From Muscardinus avellanarius (Eukaryota > Chordata > Mammalia > Rodentia > Gliridae): a DNA stretch of 64,000 nucleotides. A program made the position numbers and the translations under genes. Of the stretch, positions 11,091 to 23,649 are shown piece after piece (within the stretch, counting starts at the first letter, position 1; the number at the start of each line of letters is the position of its first letter). The notes beneath the pieces were generated by a model. That model had not been told where the DNA came from. It did no database searches and saw only the letters and a list, made by a program, of their open reading frames with translations. Location of the stretch: assembly GCA_963383645.1 (NCBI GenBank), contig OY726557.1, forward strand, positions 155,745,201-155,809,200. The letters run 5' to 3'.

Positions 11091-11172
11091 TCTGTGTGTG
11101 TGTTTGTGTGTGTATCTGTGTGTGTGACTGAGTGTGTGTGTGACTGAGTGTGTGTGTGTTTGTGTGTGTATG
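11091..11172. repeat. Interrupted (GT)n microsatellite
   Basis: GT-rich run with 'gtgactga' interruptions, directly attached to the end of an antisense SINE. Confidence 0.85.
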
Positions 11173-11235
11173 TGGCATTGGGGATTGAACCAAGGGGAAT
11201 TCAAATTCTCAGCTACACATTCAGCCCTATTTCAT

Positions 11236-11274
<39 letters not shown>

Positions 11275-11556
11275 TTTGTGGTACTTGGGTTTCTGGCAGC
11301 CCTTCTACCTCTGGGTTACACTCCCAGAACTATTTTATATTTTATTTGGAAACAGGGTCTCTTAAGCCAGCATGGCTGGCTTCGAAACCGCGATTTTCCT
11401 GTCTCTGCCTCCCAAGCGTGGGGATTACAAGCACGTGCCACCACGCCTGGCATCATTTTTTTTTATTTTGAAACAGATTTTTACTAACTTTCTGAGGCTG
11501 GCTTCAAACCTTCAATCTTCTTGTGTAAACCTCTCACGAGCCACCATGCCTGATGA
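11173..11556 (-). repeat. Older antisense SINE split by a younger antisense SINE
   Basis: The outer element is represented by the ID-like part at 11173-11232 ('ggggattgaaccaagggg', 'ctcagctacacattcag') and its continuation at 11457-11556 ('attttgaaacagatttttac', 'gccaccatgcctgatg'). The inner element occupies 11233-11456. Confidence 0.8.
11233..11456 (-). repeat. B1-dID SINE with (ATTT)n tail, nested
   Basis: A (TTTA)n run of about 45 bp (complement of its A-rich tail), then 'gtggtacttgggtttctgg' and the whole antisense body to 'caccacgcctggcat'. It is inserted inside the older SINE. Confidence 0.9.
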
Positions 11557-11589
11557 AGAAATTTTGCTTTTACTTGTGATCTCAATCTA

Positions 11590-12835
11590 GAACAAAGCAT
11601 GGTATCAGTGCATAATACTATCATAAATTATGTGTGATGAGGGAATTGTGAAATTCCCAAGGTATGGAAAACTACTGCACAGCTAGGCTAGTATTAAGGC
11701 AATGACTTCAAGTCTATGCCAACATTTTTTCTACAGGGAAAAATGGTCCACAAGAAGTACCTCAAATCCTAAGTATAACACAGAAGTACAAAACAGCCAC
11801 TTTTTTTCCTTTTACTTTGTAACAGAAGGGTCAATATGAAAGCAAGGCTGTTCTGCTTGTGCAGTTGGCAGAAATTTTATATGTTGGTTGCCATAAAAGG
11901 GTATAAAAATAGGAACATGATGAAGGATGTAGGCAGATGTTCCACTAAAATTAAGTAGCATTCTGTTTTCAGAATGATATGGCCTAAGGGTAAGCAAGGC
12001 TGGGAAAGTACATTCTGCTATTGCACTTTTAGGAAGAAAATGGGTAGTTTGGGTTCAAGATTTATCATTTGTTGACATACAAAGGGGGCAGAAGAAAATA
12101 CAAGTCACTTGTTACTTAAAAAAGCACAGCTTTTGGCAAATCTACCTACTTGTAATAAAAAAAGTAGGTCCTTCCCATAGTATTTTATTATATTGGCCTA
12201 CACTTTTTAGAATCTTTGTCAAAACATAGTCTCTGGAGTCTCTATCTTGGTTATAAAAGTATCTTTTGGACATTCAAAGCTTCAGAATTATTTATAACAT
12301 GGCCTGTCAAGTAAAAATCTGAATGACATTTAAAACTCTTGGTATGGACAAAGGGGATGAAAAAGTGAAAAAAGGAAATAATTTTTTGTGACATTTGTTA
12401 AATTCCAATATTTAGTCAGGAGAAGTAATACCCTGACAGAATCTTTTTCAACTCCCCCTCTAAGGTAAGTTTTTACAGCAGTCTGTTTAGCTTTCTAATT
12501 TTTGCTTTGGTTTATTAGATCAGTTAAGTAGTAAGTCTAGGACAAATCTCTAGGCATATACGAACAGGAGTTCTCACTGAAAGACTGCACAGATGCCATA
12601 TGATTGGGCTGGGACATTCAATATTAAGGCTTTTGTGTACTCTATCTTAACATTTTTAGCTACTTCTGAAGGTGCAATTTTATAATTCCTGAGACATCAT
12701 CCATCTGGTTGATATTATTTTAACCATAGCTTTGGAAAATTGACCAAATTAACCTATATATTTAAAATAAATAATCACAGAACCCCTAAGGCAAAATGAT
12801 GTAACCCTGTTATGACCTTCACAAAAACAAAATAG
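11590..12835. other. AT-rich intergenic DNA, no feature recognised
   Basis: Short open frames only. No family assignment is possible by eye. Confidence 0.55.
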
Positions 12836-12839
12836 TAAT

Positions 12840-13130
12840 GTTGTAAACAGGGTTTAGTGGCTAAGAAGGTGTCTTTTGTGGGTGTGGCCCTGGAGATTAT
12901 ATATTCTTTCTCCTCCTTCTGCTCTGTGGTCCCTGCTTCCATGATGTGAGAGCAATGTGTGGGGTTCTCCCTCTCTTTGTTTCTCTCTGCCATGCCCTGA
13001 GCTCCACAAACCCAGTTTATTATGAACTGAAACTCTAGTTCTCCAAAAATTGTAATTAAATATTTATTTCTCTAAGTTGTGTAGCCAGTTTATTTGAATC
13101 ACAGAAGTGAGAATGTTGATGAAATGAACC
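12840..13130 (+). repeat. MaLR-type LTR (ERVL-MaLR), sense
   Basis: Contains the LTR signature order 'tgcttccatgatgtgag', 'ctctgccatgccctgagc', 'gaactgaaactctagttc', 'ttctctaagttgtgtagcc' and 'atcacagaagtgagaatg', which matches the 3' portion of MaLR LTRs (the ...TTTAAGTTG...GTCACAG... end). It is solo and non-coding; the 5' boundary is uncertain. Confidence 0.6.
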
Positions 13131-13876
13131 CAATGATCTTTCAAAATGACCAATTTATCTAAATCAATCTTATTTCCTGTAGTGTATGCCTTTGGCGTTA
13201 ATTGATTGATGAAAATTAGTCTCTTGCAAGAATGACAAAAGAGTCAACCTGCAGCTGGGGAGGCTGAGGAGGACAGAGATGACCTTACTTCTTTCATCCT
13301 TTCACTAGTATCTTGCTTTTCTTGAAGGTTATAACCAAAACATTATAAGATACTACTAATCACAGGAAATAACAAAGAAATAATGGGGTGAGTCAGGAAA
13401 TAACACCAAGGAAGTCACGGATGTATCAGGGAAGGGAAGGAACAAGGAAACTGTCAGGGTCTTTGCTAATGAGACACGGTCCCTGGTTTTCAGTCCTATT
13501 TGGTCCTTGGAAACTTATCTGTGTGCAAACAATTCCCACCTGGTGGGCAGTTTGTGGCCCTTCAAATATGAACTGAGGTGACCTCAAAGCAGATGATTAA
13601 CAATGCCCTCAACAATTTGTCATTCTTTTAGCTTGTCACATATAACTAGAGCATTATCTATGTAGAACAAATGTCTTTCCCATTATACTATGAGCCTTGT
13701 AACACCCCTTGATGTCCTTTGTGTCAAGTGTTAGATGGTAAAGAGAGTCATCTCAGGGATACTTTAAGCTGCTAAATAGAAGAGTGAAGTGTTGACAGAC
13801 TGTGTAATGTGCACATGTTCAGGACTCACTCTTCTGGTATGGGTTTAATGTTTGTGTTAAATAAGAGAGAGTCTGA

Positions 13877-14076
13877 GTCAGGCATGGCACACACTTGTAA
13901 TCCTAGTATTGGGAAGCTGAGACAGGAGGATCACAGGTTCGTGGCCAGCCTCAGGTACTAAGTGAGGCACTCCACAATTTAGTGGGTCCCTGTTTCAAGA
14001 GTAAAAAATGGGGCTAGAGGTTTAGTTCAGAGGTAGAATGTCCCTGAGTTCAATCCCCAGTACCACAAAAAAAGAG
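13877..14076 (+). repeat. B1-dID SINE, sense
   Basis: Head 'agtcaggcatggcacacact', middle 'gagacaggaggatcacaggt', ID-like tail 'gaggtttagttcagaggtag' and end 'cagtaccac' with A-tail. It is moderately diverged. Confidence 0.9.
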
Positions 14077-14099
14077 GGGATTTCAGCAATGTACTGGGA

Positions 14100-14460
14100 C
14101 ATAATCATCTAGATGTATTGTTGATTCTCATATGAATATCAACATATACTGGTTTTGAGGATATAGAGAGTTTATAAAGGAGGCTGAGCTTAGATCAACT
14201 ATAGTGAAACAAATAGCACCAAATAGAGAGACAAGGTGAATAGTATCGGGATATGAAATGATGGAAGAGTGAGGGATGAGCATCTAGTTAAAGATTTAGA
14301 GATATTGAACAAAGCAATATCTCGGTTCTAAGTATTGATCCCAAAGAAAATATAAGGAATGGATATTCAATCCCTCTAAATTAGGTATAATGGCCTCATT
14401 CACAAAACTTTTTACAATGTAGGACAAATTATATAGAATTTATAATATATAATTTTAATA
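14100..14460. other. Intergenic DNA, no feature recognised
   Basis: No recognisable feature between a SINE and a microsatellite. Confidence 0.5.
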
Positions 14461-14469
14461 ATATAGAAT

Positions 14470-14549
14470 TATATATATATATCCACATATAACCATACAT
14501 ATATATGTATATGTATATGTATATATATATATGTGTGTGTGTGTGTATG

Positions 14550-14641
<92 letters not shown>
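14470..14641. repeat. Compound (TA)n/(GT)n microsatellite
   Basis: About 170 bp alternating TA and GT tracts. Minus-strand 'His-Thr' open frames here are artefacts of the repeat. Confidence 0.95.
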
Positions 14642-14644
<3 letters not shown>

Positions 14645-14888
14645 TTTGTAAGGCATAGAGACTTCTGTTTTTGTTTTTGTTTTTTTAGTTGTACTGGGGT
14701 TCCTGGAAACCCTTCTACCACCTCCTCCGTGCTACACTCTCAGACCTATTTTTATACTTTTTTATTTGGAAACAGGGTCTCTTAAGCCAGCATGGCTAGC
14801 TTTGAACCTGCGCAATCCTCCTATCTCCGCCTCCCAAGCGCAGGGATTACAAGCATGTACCACCATGCCCGGCATGTAGAGACTTTTG
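14642..14888 (-). repeat. B1-dID SINE, antisense, with target-site duplication
   Basis: The body runs from 14686 ('agttgtactggggttcctgg') to 14874 ('accaccatgcccggcatg'). The flanks 'agagacttctgt' (about 14657) and 'agagacttttgt' (about 14879) differ by one base and are the duplication. Confidence 0.9.
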
Positions 14889-14889
14889 T

Positions 14890-15920
14890 AATTGCTCCAT
14901 ACTTCTGTTCTTATGTTGTGGTATGAAAACAACCATAGACAACATACAAGCAGGTAGGAATGGCTCTATGCTGACTAAACCTTACTTAAGACAAGCAGGT
15001 ATTTGGTCTGGGCTACAGGTTGCCCAGTTCTGCTTTGCAGTGAATGACTTCTTGGATGCTGTAGGCAAAATTCTAAGAATGATATCCAATTAGTTACCCT
15101 CATCCATGTTTACCCCTCCCTTTATGAATGTAGGTAGAATCCTATGCTACATGATGAAATATCACACTGACCTCTATGTCATAGAACTTGGTAAGGGAAA
15201 AGAATGATTATTTGCATGTGCCAATCCAAATCCATGAGCACTGAGTTTGTCTTTAGCTAATGATAGTAAAGAAAGTCAGAGATACTTGACACAAGAGAAG
15301 AATTGATTACAATGAAATTTTCTATGGTTAGATAGAAAAGATCTGTGATGGGGAATTTCTAACAAGCCCTCAGAGCAGCTCCCAGGTAACAGCCAACAAG
15401 AAAACAGGGAGCTCTGTTCTAAAACTGCAAAAATCTGAATTCAGTCAGGAACTGAATTCAGCCAATAACCTAAACAAGCTGATAATTAGATTCTTCCCCA
15501 GAATTTCCAAGAGCCCTGCATGGTCAGTTTTTGTTTTTTGGTTTTTGTTTTGTTTTGTTGTTTTTATTTGGTTTGAGACTCAGCCCCAAACAGAAGATCC
15601 AGGAGAAAAATACCTAGACTTTTGACTTATATAAATGTGAGATACTAGATTAGTATTCCTTTATGATATTCAGGTGGTGGTAAATTTTTAGACAAAAAAG
15701 AGAAGGTGAGCTAGTCTTTTCTTCTTGTGTATATAGCATGGAGCAGTTCATACAGTTTTCCAGAGGACATGAATGTGAATTGATTCATTATTCACTTGAT
15801 AGGCTCAAATATCAGTTATACCTTAGAGTCTCTAATCTCTTAGAAACTCCCTTACCAAGTTTTTCCTAAAATATTACTATAAAACATCCTGAAAATATGT
15901 TTAAGATGAAAATAGGAATG
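14890..15920. other. Intergenic DNA, no feature recognised
   Basis: No coding or RNA signal and no confident repeat. A GTTTT-rich simple stretch lies near 15530-15570. Confidence 0.5.
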
Positions 15921-15924
15921 AAAT

Positions 15925-16090
15925 AGTTGGGCGTGGTGATGCAATCCCAACATTTGGGAGGCTGAGACAGGAGGGTCACAGTTCATGGACAGCCTCAACT
16001 ACTTAGTGAGGCCTTTTGCAACTCACTGAGACCCTGTGGCTGTAGTTCGGTGTAAGATTCCATTGCCAGTAACACAAAAATAAAAAAAAA
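15925..16090 (+). repeat. B1-dID SINE, sense, degraded
   Basis: Head 'gttgggcgtggtgatgcaat', middle 'tacttagtgaggccttttgc', shortened ID-like tail 'tgtagttcggtgtaagattc' and A-rich end. Internal deletions are evident. Confidence 0.8.
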
Positions 16091-16137
16091 AATTAAAATC
16101 CAGTATTACTTGCTATAGGAGTTCTCTCTTTGTATTT

Positions 16138-16192
16138 TAATTAAGATGTATGACTACAATGCACCAATAAAAATTTAAAAATAATAATAATT
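16138..16192 (+). repeat. L1 3' terminus, very short
   Basis: Only the terminal 'atgactacaatgcaccaata' plus A-rich tail is present, a 5'-truncated insertion of about 50 bp. Confidence 0.6.
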
Positions 16193-16382
16193 GATTTTAA
16201 TATTTTATTCTAAGTGAAAAATCCCATTACTGAAATTTTATGCTATTCAATATTGTCAAAATGTAACTATTTTACCACTACTTTTAGTCACTTTGTCTGT
16301 ACCAGAGAGTATATAGAATGCTTTTAATTATTAAGTTTTATAAAATATTAATTTCTGTATTATAACAGTAAAGGTGAAAGCC

Positions 16383-16480
16383 AACATGCATCTTTATAAA
16401 TATATGTGCATATATGTGTGTGCATATGTGTGTTTGTGTATGTATAATATGCATGTACATATATTTATATATATAGCCTT
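16383..16480. repeat. TG/TA-rich simple sequence
   Basis: Irregular alternating purine-pyrimidine run of TATG and TGTG units. Confidence 0.75.
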
Positions 16481-16682
16481 GAATAAGAATATGTTCAGAT
16501 GTTAGATATTACAGATTGTTTTTCCCCAAGGTATTATAAAAATGAGAAAAAAGATCTGTATGTTTACTGTAACCATATTGATTTTCTGTCTGGTCTTATC
16601 CTTGCAAGAAAATTAATTTACATTGAATACATAAACTTCAGTTTATAAATGTGAAATATCTGTATATGTGATTTATGTATCA

Positions 16683-16740
16683 GTATATATATATATATAT
16701 TTATTTATTTATATTTATATTTATATTTATATATGTATAT
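16683..16740. repeat. (TA)n and (ATTT)n simple repeat
   Basis: TA run followed by ATTT/ATATTT units. Confidence 0.85.
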
Positions 16741-17149
16741 GTGAAGTATTTGTTTACATTTAGAGAAATATCTTTAACCCAGTTTAGAGAGAAATATAGG
16801 GTCATTAAGTGTCCCTTCTTGGTAGGCAGCTATACTATAAAAGGGTCTTTGAGAACATTGTAAGGTGCTGAACTGAAGATCTCAGAGGAGGAATGAATGA
16901 AATACGATTAGACCTGTGAGCTGTGACTCATTTTAAAATATCATCCCCATTTCAGAGATACAAAAACTCAGATGAATGATCTAATTTCTTCAATTGAATG
17001 TGAGTGCATTGCCAGAACCACTATTTTTATTTAGGTTTTCTGCTTCTTTCCGATTTCTCTGTATTGCTCTCCAAGAAGTACATTCTGTGAAATTCTACCT
17101 AAAAGTAGTTTATGAGTTACAGCTATTCCTTGTGGCATTGAAAATCACA

Positions 17150-17250
17150 GTCCCAGAGATATAACTCAGTAGTAGAGTGCATGCCTAGCATGTGTAAGGA
17201 CCTGGGTTCGATCCTTAACACCTCAAAAACAAAACAAATCAAAAAGAAAA
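17150..17250 (+). repeat. ID element (tRNA-Ala/BC1-type SINE), sense
   Basis: Simple ID monomer: 'gagatataactcagtagtag' (A-box region), 'gcatgcctagcatgtgtaag', 'ctgggttcgatccttaac' (B-box) and an A-rich tail. No B1-like head precedes it, so it is a free-standing ID rather than half of a B1-dID. Confidence 0.9.
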
Positions 17251-17519
17251 AGATAGTCCTGTAGAAAAGTAGCAATAAGTTTTACTCCATTCAATACGCA
17301 TTTAAAGAGTAGCAGCTGTATTTTGTGCCATTTTGTGTCATGCTCTGAAGATACAGAAACATTCACGTGGTCCTCTGGGAGTACAAAACCCAGAAGAAAA
17401 CATAGACAAAATACAAATAAGGAGAATAATGACAAAAATGCAATAAAAATAAAGAACATGGTAAAAAAAATCTTCCCCACTGTTATCTTCATTTGCTATT
17501 ATTCAATACAGTATTAAAA

Positions 17520-19855
17520 GTGGAGTTGCCTCTGATATATCCAGAAATTTGACTAGTTTATTTATGCAATTATGGTACAGTAAAGCTTGCTCAAATGTTT
17601 TATAAGAGCCATATTTTATCCGTATTTGCTACTACATGACTTCTGATTCTAAGACATAAGTAGGTGTATACTGAAGAATAGGATGTAGTGCTTCCAAATT
17701 TGATGGAAAATCATTAACAATTAACAATCTGTAAACATGAGTTATCCTAGGAAATATATGCACAAATATGTTTAGTTCTCAAAACAGCACTATAAATTAC
17801 AAAAAATCTGAATTACATTATACATGATATATTTTATAATTCCCTACATTGTACCACATTTTGTGCTTAACATGAAGAAATCAATCATGACATCCCCATT
17901 TAGAAGCAAACCAAAATGTAAATTAGTATGAAAATGTTAATCTTTATAGTAGTACAGATACTATAAATTCTGTTATGTTGTAATTCACTTTATGTTTAAT
18001 GGGAAAAATTTCTGTGTAAACATATTCAGTTTCATCCCAAATGACAACTAGCATTGAGAGGCATCAGAATACTCAAGAACTACAATTCACCAACAAAAAA
18101 TTGAAAAACAATTTTTCTAAAAAACCTCAAAAAACAGGTTATCTTTGTGCTTACAATTGTAAAATTAACATGTTCTGGATATCATAATTGGTCTGTATCA
18201 ATAAACTAAAATAATCTATGAATAGACTAACACATTTAGGGATACCATCAGCATAAATAATCTCATTGTTGAAATATGATAAAGTATTGATGAAATCCAG
18301 TAATTACATTATATGTTGTTAAGACAAAATGGTTTCAATAGGAATTTTATTTTTTTTAAATACAGATGAAACAAAATGAAAGAAAGATCAGCAAGAAAAA
18401 AATAGAAAAAAGCAAATATTCTTTTGGAAGGAAATTTTGATAGAAAATGGTGCAGTTCCCTTGACTTGGCTATTTCTAATTCGATCAGTTTCTATTTTCA
18501 AGACCCCACTGAGATTTTGGCTAGTTCTTCAGAATTATGCACTGTTTTCAGAGAGGTTATAGGCCTCCTAAATTCCATTGATTGTCCTTAGGTTGAAAAG
18601 ACAGGTTTTAGAACCCTAAGGCTCCTTAGTGAACACTGTTTACAACCCACACACCCACTCTCACCCATTCTTAGTACATGAACAAAATCAGATTTTCAAA
18701 GATCAGGCCATGGTTTGCATATAGCAATAAAAATATAATAGTGTAGAGCCTTTTTTAGACTGCCACCAAGACTTTTTCAGTCTTGCATCTGTTTTGCTTT
18801 GCACCACATATGTGAACACTGAACCTCTAAATACAAGCATAAAAAATTTACCAACTTTATTCTCTACTAATATTACTCACTTATTGTTTACTCAAGACAA
18901 AACAACACATGTAATTAATATTTTTAATAAAACTTGTTCATTACAATTTTAAGAAAAACTACTCTAAAAGATCACCTATCTCAGTGAGACTTCTGAAATG
19001 TATACTTTTTTTAAAACATTTTTCTGGAAAGAGCTTCTTGTCTTTAGAATGTTGAGTGAGTTTTTAACTGAATCTTGATATATTCACCTCTAAATTAAAG
19101 ATATTATGCTGCTAATCCGTAAAGATTATCCATTTGCTCAAGTTTTTTTCTCATCAGTGAAAATATATTTTTCAATGTATAGAAAAATTATAAAAATATA
19201 CTGTCATGTTGTTATTAATACCATTTCTCTAACTCAAAGAGAATTTTTAGTTGGATAGAAAAATGTATAAAATATATTATTTTATATATGCATATACATG
19301 CACATTTTGTATCCAACCAAAAACATATATACATATATAAATTAATTTTAATGTGTAGTCCATACTATACATGCACATTGATAAAGTATAATTAATATCA
19401 ACTAAACATCTCCATTTCTACCATATAATAATACATAAGTACACACATTTGTTTGTTTCATATAGGCATATACATCTTGAATCCAACAATTAAGTCTTTA
19501 TGAAATCAAAGTAAGATTATTCTACTTGTGGAATTACCCAGAGCAATATGTGAATGTATTCATTTAATGTTTCATAATGAATAGTGCTAGCCAAGTTTAA
19601 TACTTATATTAGAACTTATGTTATAGTCAAAATAAGTTTTAATTCCAAATTGCTACCTGTAATAGGTAAGAAACAAAAATATCAAGTAATCAGCTGTGCT
19701 AAAGAGAAATAACAGTGTCATGGTATGACTCTCAAAGGATCTTTTTATATTATTACAACAACATAGTATACTGAACATATGCAAACAATGAGAGAAAGCC
19801 ATAAGAGAAAAACATCTTTTATAAGCATAAAACTAGTATAGTTCTTGAAAAAATG
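17520..19855. other. AT-rich intergenic DNA, no feature recognised
   Basis: About 2.3 kb without a recognised SINE, L1 3' end or coding signal. It may contain very old repeats that cannot be recognised by eye. Confidence 0.5.
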
Positions 19856-19859
19856 AAAT

Positions 19860-20275
19860 TCAACCTCATTCTAGGAAAGGTACAAGTGAGATCAGCCAAG
19901 CACAGAAGGAGAAGGTACATGTTTCCTCTAATATGCCCAAACTAGAAAACACAGAGGATACCAGTGGGACTCCAGATAATGGAGGGGAAATATCAGCAAA
20001 GTTTGAATGGAAAGATAGGAGAGAAGGAAGGCTTATCTTGATTAATGAGGGTCTACATCTGAATATGTGTAAAATTATGAATATGACATGGTTAACCTGG
20101 ACAACCATTGGTGGGAGGGGGGAAGGAAAAACAGGGGCTGGGGGGAGAGGGCACCAAATATAGTTTAAATGTATACTATTTATGTTCAGTAAAAAAAATT
20201 TAAAAAAAATAAGAGAGGAAAAAAATAAATAATAAATAAAATGGTCCATAACAGTTAAAAAAAAAAGAAAAGTGT
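19860..20275 (+). repeat. L1 3' UTR end, sense
   Basis: Begins with 'tgagatcagccaagcacaga', the usual sequence just after ORF2, then a purine-rich UTR with a G-tract 'gggggaaggaaaaacaggg'-type block and an A-rich tail. The 127-codon minus-strand frame over it is a shadow. Confidence 0.65.
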
Positions 20276-20371
20276 TAGCATGGCCAAGACCTCCAACTGG
20301 AAACAGGATTAAGACCTTTCTTTCTGCTTATCTGTTATTATCATTATGCATAAATTAATATTTTTCATTGT

Positions 20372-20571
20372 TTGGAGCAGTGGCACATGCCTATAATCCC
20401 AATATTTAAAAGTCTGAGACAGGAGGTCTCACAGATTCTAGGCTATCCTCAGCAACTTAACAAGACTCTCAGAAACCTAGCAAGACCCTGATAAAAATAA
20501 AAAATTAAAAAGGGCTTGGGGTACAACATGGAGGTATAATTCCCCTGTTAAGATTTCTGGTACCCCAAAAT
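20372..20571 (+). repeat. B1-dID SINE, sense, old
   Basis: Diverged head ('ggagcagtggcacatgcct'), 'gtctgagacaggaggtctc', and tail ending 'tggtacccca'. Confidence 0.8.
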
Positions 20572-20757
20572 ATAATTTAACATGTATATTACTCTATAAT
20601 TTTTCATGTCTATGTAGAACTTTCATATTATATATTTTCCACATATAATAGATCCGATTGTATGAAAATGAAACTTCTTAGAATAACATGTACAGAGTAA
20701 CTGGATGTAAAGTAAAAGACATTAGGAAAATTTATGTATCTAAAAATAGTGATAAAT

Positions 20758-20946
20758 TTTATGTGGAGAGGTACCAGAGATTGAACCCAAGGGCATTCTG
20801 TCTCTTAGCCACATTCTCAGCCATAGTTTATTTTTTGTTTTTAAATAGGGCCTCACTAAATTGCTGAGGCTGGCTACAAACTTGTGAACCTCCTGTCTCA
20901 ACTTCCCAAGTACTGAGATTATAGGCATGTATCACCATGCTCAGCA
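20758..20946 (-). repeat. B1-dID SINE, antisense
   Basis: Antisense order of 'gagattgaacccaagggc', 'gcctcactaaattgctgagg' and 'tatcaccatgctcagc'. Confidence 0.85.
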
Positions 20947-20949
20947 AAA

Positions 20950-22440
20950 GAGGAATAAGTTTAAGACATCTGTAACACTTATTTGGACTATATAACTCTC
21001 TCTAAACACAGTAACCAACATCTAATAATTTCACCTCATTATTGTTCACAGTTATCTCATGATCAATTCTTTAGTTTTGTTCTTAATCTAGATTCTAATT
21101 TGAAGTTATTTGCTGTCATTAATGATGAACAACATGTATTCCAAAGTCCCCAACAGAAAATTGAAAGTCATCTATTCTCTCATCCATTCATCAATTTCAG
21201 GCACTTATTAAATACTTTATATTTAACTTCTGAATATAACTTAAATCAACATCCATTATTCAAAAATATACTAGGACATTCATTATGTCTTATATGTATT
21301 ACTACGCAGCCTCCGATAAGGACTAGCTACCTCATTTCTATAGGATTAAGAACACTGGTAATTGACAACATCAAACTTTCATTATCAAGTTCAAAACCTA
21401 CAGTTCAGTAACAAAAGTTAGTTCACACATTTTATTTACTTTCTACATTCTATGTTAATTTCCCCCAAAGAATTTGCATTTCTTTAACTGCACAAACCCA
21501 CACACAGTCCTTTTTACTTAGAATTTCCTGCCTTTCTTTTTAATTAAGTACATACATTGTACAACATTGTCGAATTATACATTCCATGATGTCAAGGACC
21601 AAGTTTGCTTTTGTGGTTGCTCTATTATCAGAGCTTACAAGAGGGGGTTCTGAATAAAGGAATGAATGAACTTGGGCATAATTTCCTTCAGAAGTATTCT
21701 TCACTGAATGAAAATGCTTCTCTGTTGTGTTAGCATCTAAGCATGTCTTAACCCTAATGTATGACATTGAACTTTCATATGTTTGCTTGTTTTGAAGAGC
21801 AACTGTTAAGACTGGCAAGTTGTGTGTGCTCATTAATATTTGTAGAAACAAGTGAGAAAGGAGAACCACTGGGATTTGTTTATATTATGGCACTTAATAG
21901 AGAAGCTACAGAAATACTACATGTAATTGCCAGTACTATTATTATTGAAAATATTTAACCTCTGACATTGTAATTGCTCAACTTATGCTTGCAAAACTTT
22001 AGGGACTAATCTCTACAAGAAAGTTTCTTGTAATATAGAGTGTCTTCAAATGCTGAACAAAATGAGTCCCAAAGGCCTTAAACAGTGATTCTTAAATATT
22101 GTGTTTTAATTAATCAGGAGAAAGGCCAAGCATCACTATTTTCTACAATGTACCCCAAGTGATTTTACTGAATACCATGACTTGATAATCACTGGGTTGA
22201 AAGGATGGACTGAGTAAGTCAAAATTGAAACAAAATTTTTATGTCAAAACATTCACTTTCTCTTCTCAAATGCTGTGATTCCAAGTGTTCTCAACTAGCA
22301 AAGAAGCACTTTTCATTTCCTAGTTAATGGGACAGCCGGCATTCATTCATTGTGCTAAGCAACTTACAAATATGATCCCACTTATTGCTCAAAAAGATAA
22401 TAAGAGGATGTGTTATCCTAATCTTGCAAAGGAGAAAATG
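20950..22440. other. Intergenic DNA with one unassigned 142-codon frame
   Basis: The open frame at 20983-21411 (+) is AT-rich, has no domain I recognise and no neighbours suggesting a gene, and is probably chance. Nothing else was recognised. Confidence 0.5.
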
Positions 22441-22444
22441 ATCC

Positions 22445-22965
22445 TCAGTAAAAGCTATAGCCATGTTTATAGCAGCACAATTCATAATAGCCAAATTATG
22501 GAGCCAAAAAAGTGTCTGTTAACAGATGAATGGATAAAGAAAATGTGGAATATGCACAGATGAAATTCTACTTAGCCATAAAGAGGAATAAAAATATATG
22601 TCATTTACAGAAAAATGGATGGAACTATCGACTATTAGGCTGAGATCAGGCAGAATTTTTTTATATGTGGAAGCTAAAAAGAAAACAGGAATTATAGTGA
22701 ACCTTAGCATGCAGAGATAAACTATAGCGTACTGGAATGGGTATGGGGAGGGAGTTAGGGAAGAGATGAGGGACAATTGAAGAAGAACAGTTCAAATAAG
22801 ACAGTGGCAATATGTGGAGGTATTACCACCAATTTCACTCACTTGTGTGGGGAATGACGAAAAAGGCAGAGTGAGATGTAGAAGAAAATAAACCAATAAC
22901 TGTGTACATGTATGTTTTTACCACATTGAACCTCATTATGATTGCAATGCCTTGATATAATATGA
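22445..22965 (+). repeat. L1 ORF2 end and 3' UTR, sense
   Basis: Encodes the L1 ORF2 terminal order 'HNSQIMEPKKCLLTDEWIKK' then 'tggatggaactatcgac', followed by 'tatgtggaagctaaaaag' and a 3' end with 'cctcattatgattgcaatgc'. Truncated about 80 codons before the ORF2 end. Confidence 0.85.
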
Positions 22966-22979
22966 TTATTTTTTAAATT

Positions 22980-23425
22980 TTAAACAGTTTTCATCTTGCA
23001 ATAAATGAGTGAATCAGGAGCATAGCTGCTTTTAATTGACTCCCAAGCTCATGCCGGTAACTACTCCATCAGTTTCTGCATGAACACATAAACATGTGAA
23101 GCTTCCAAACCTTCTTACTTCCTGCCTGGGCTCCCAGTTCCTTCAAAAGCAACTTCAAGAGAAACTCAAAGATTAACGATCTATTTGTTTCAGCTTTTTC
23201 CTTCTTGTCACGCAACAGAAGCTAATTTTCAAGACCTTCTCTGGCATCCTTATTGGTGATATATGGTTTTGAAATTGGCAGTAAATCTGAAATAAAGAAA
23301 CTGATGGGGATGTTCAATTGGAAAATGTTTCTCATTGTCTATTTCTCTATCTGAATATTTTGTGACTAGTATCTTACATATAACACATTATGAGCAGGAA
23401 ATATAATGCTTTTTTTAATTCAAAA
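22980..23425. other. Intergenic DNA, no feature recognised
   Basis: No recognisable repeat or gene. Confidence 0.5.
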
Positions 23426-23429
23426 CTAT

Positions 23430-23646
23430 TGTCCTGCTAGGTGCAGTGGTGTACATCTGTCATACCAGTACTTTGGATGCTGAGAGTGAAGGTTTGTAGG
23501 TTCAAAACCAGCCTTAGCAATTTATCCAAGTTCTCACTAACTTAGCAAGACTTTGTTTGAAATTAGAAATAAAAATTGGCCCGGGGTTTAACTCAGAGGC
23601 AGAATGCCCCTGGACTCAATCTTTAGTCAAACAAACAAACAAATAA
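23430..23646 (+). repeat. B1-dID SINE, sense, old
   Basis: Head 'tgctaggtgcagtggtgtac', middle 'ttctcactaacttagcaaga', tail 'ggtttaactcagaggcag' and a (CAAA)n end. Confidence 0.8.
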
Positions 23647-23649
23647 TAT

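Noticed and set aside
14470..14641. His-Thr and Tyr-Ile repeat open frames
   Set aside because: Direct translation of a TA/GT microsatellite.
20983..21411. 142-codon plus-strand frame
   Set aside because: No recognisable family or signal. Length is plausible by chance in 64 kb, and the flanks are a SINE and unique AT-rich DNA.
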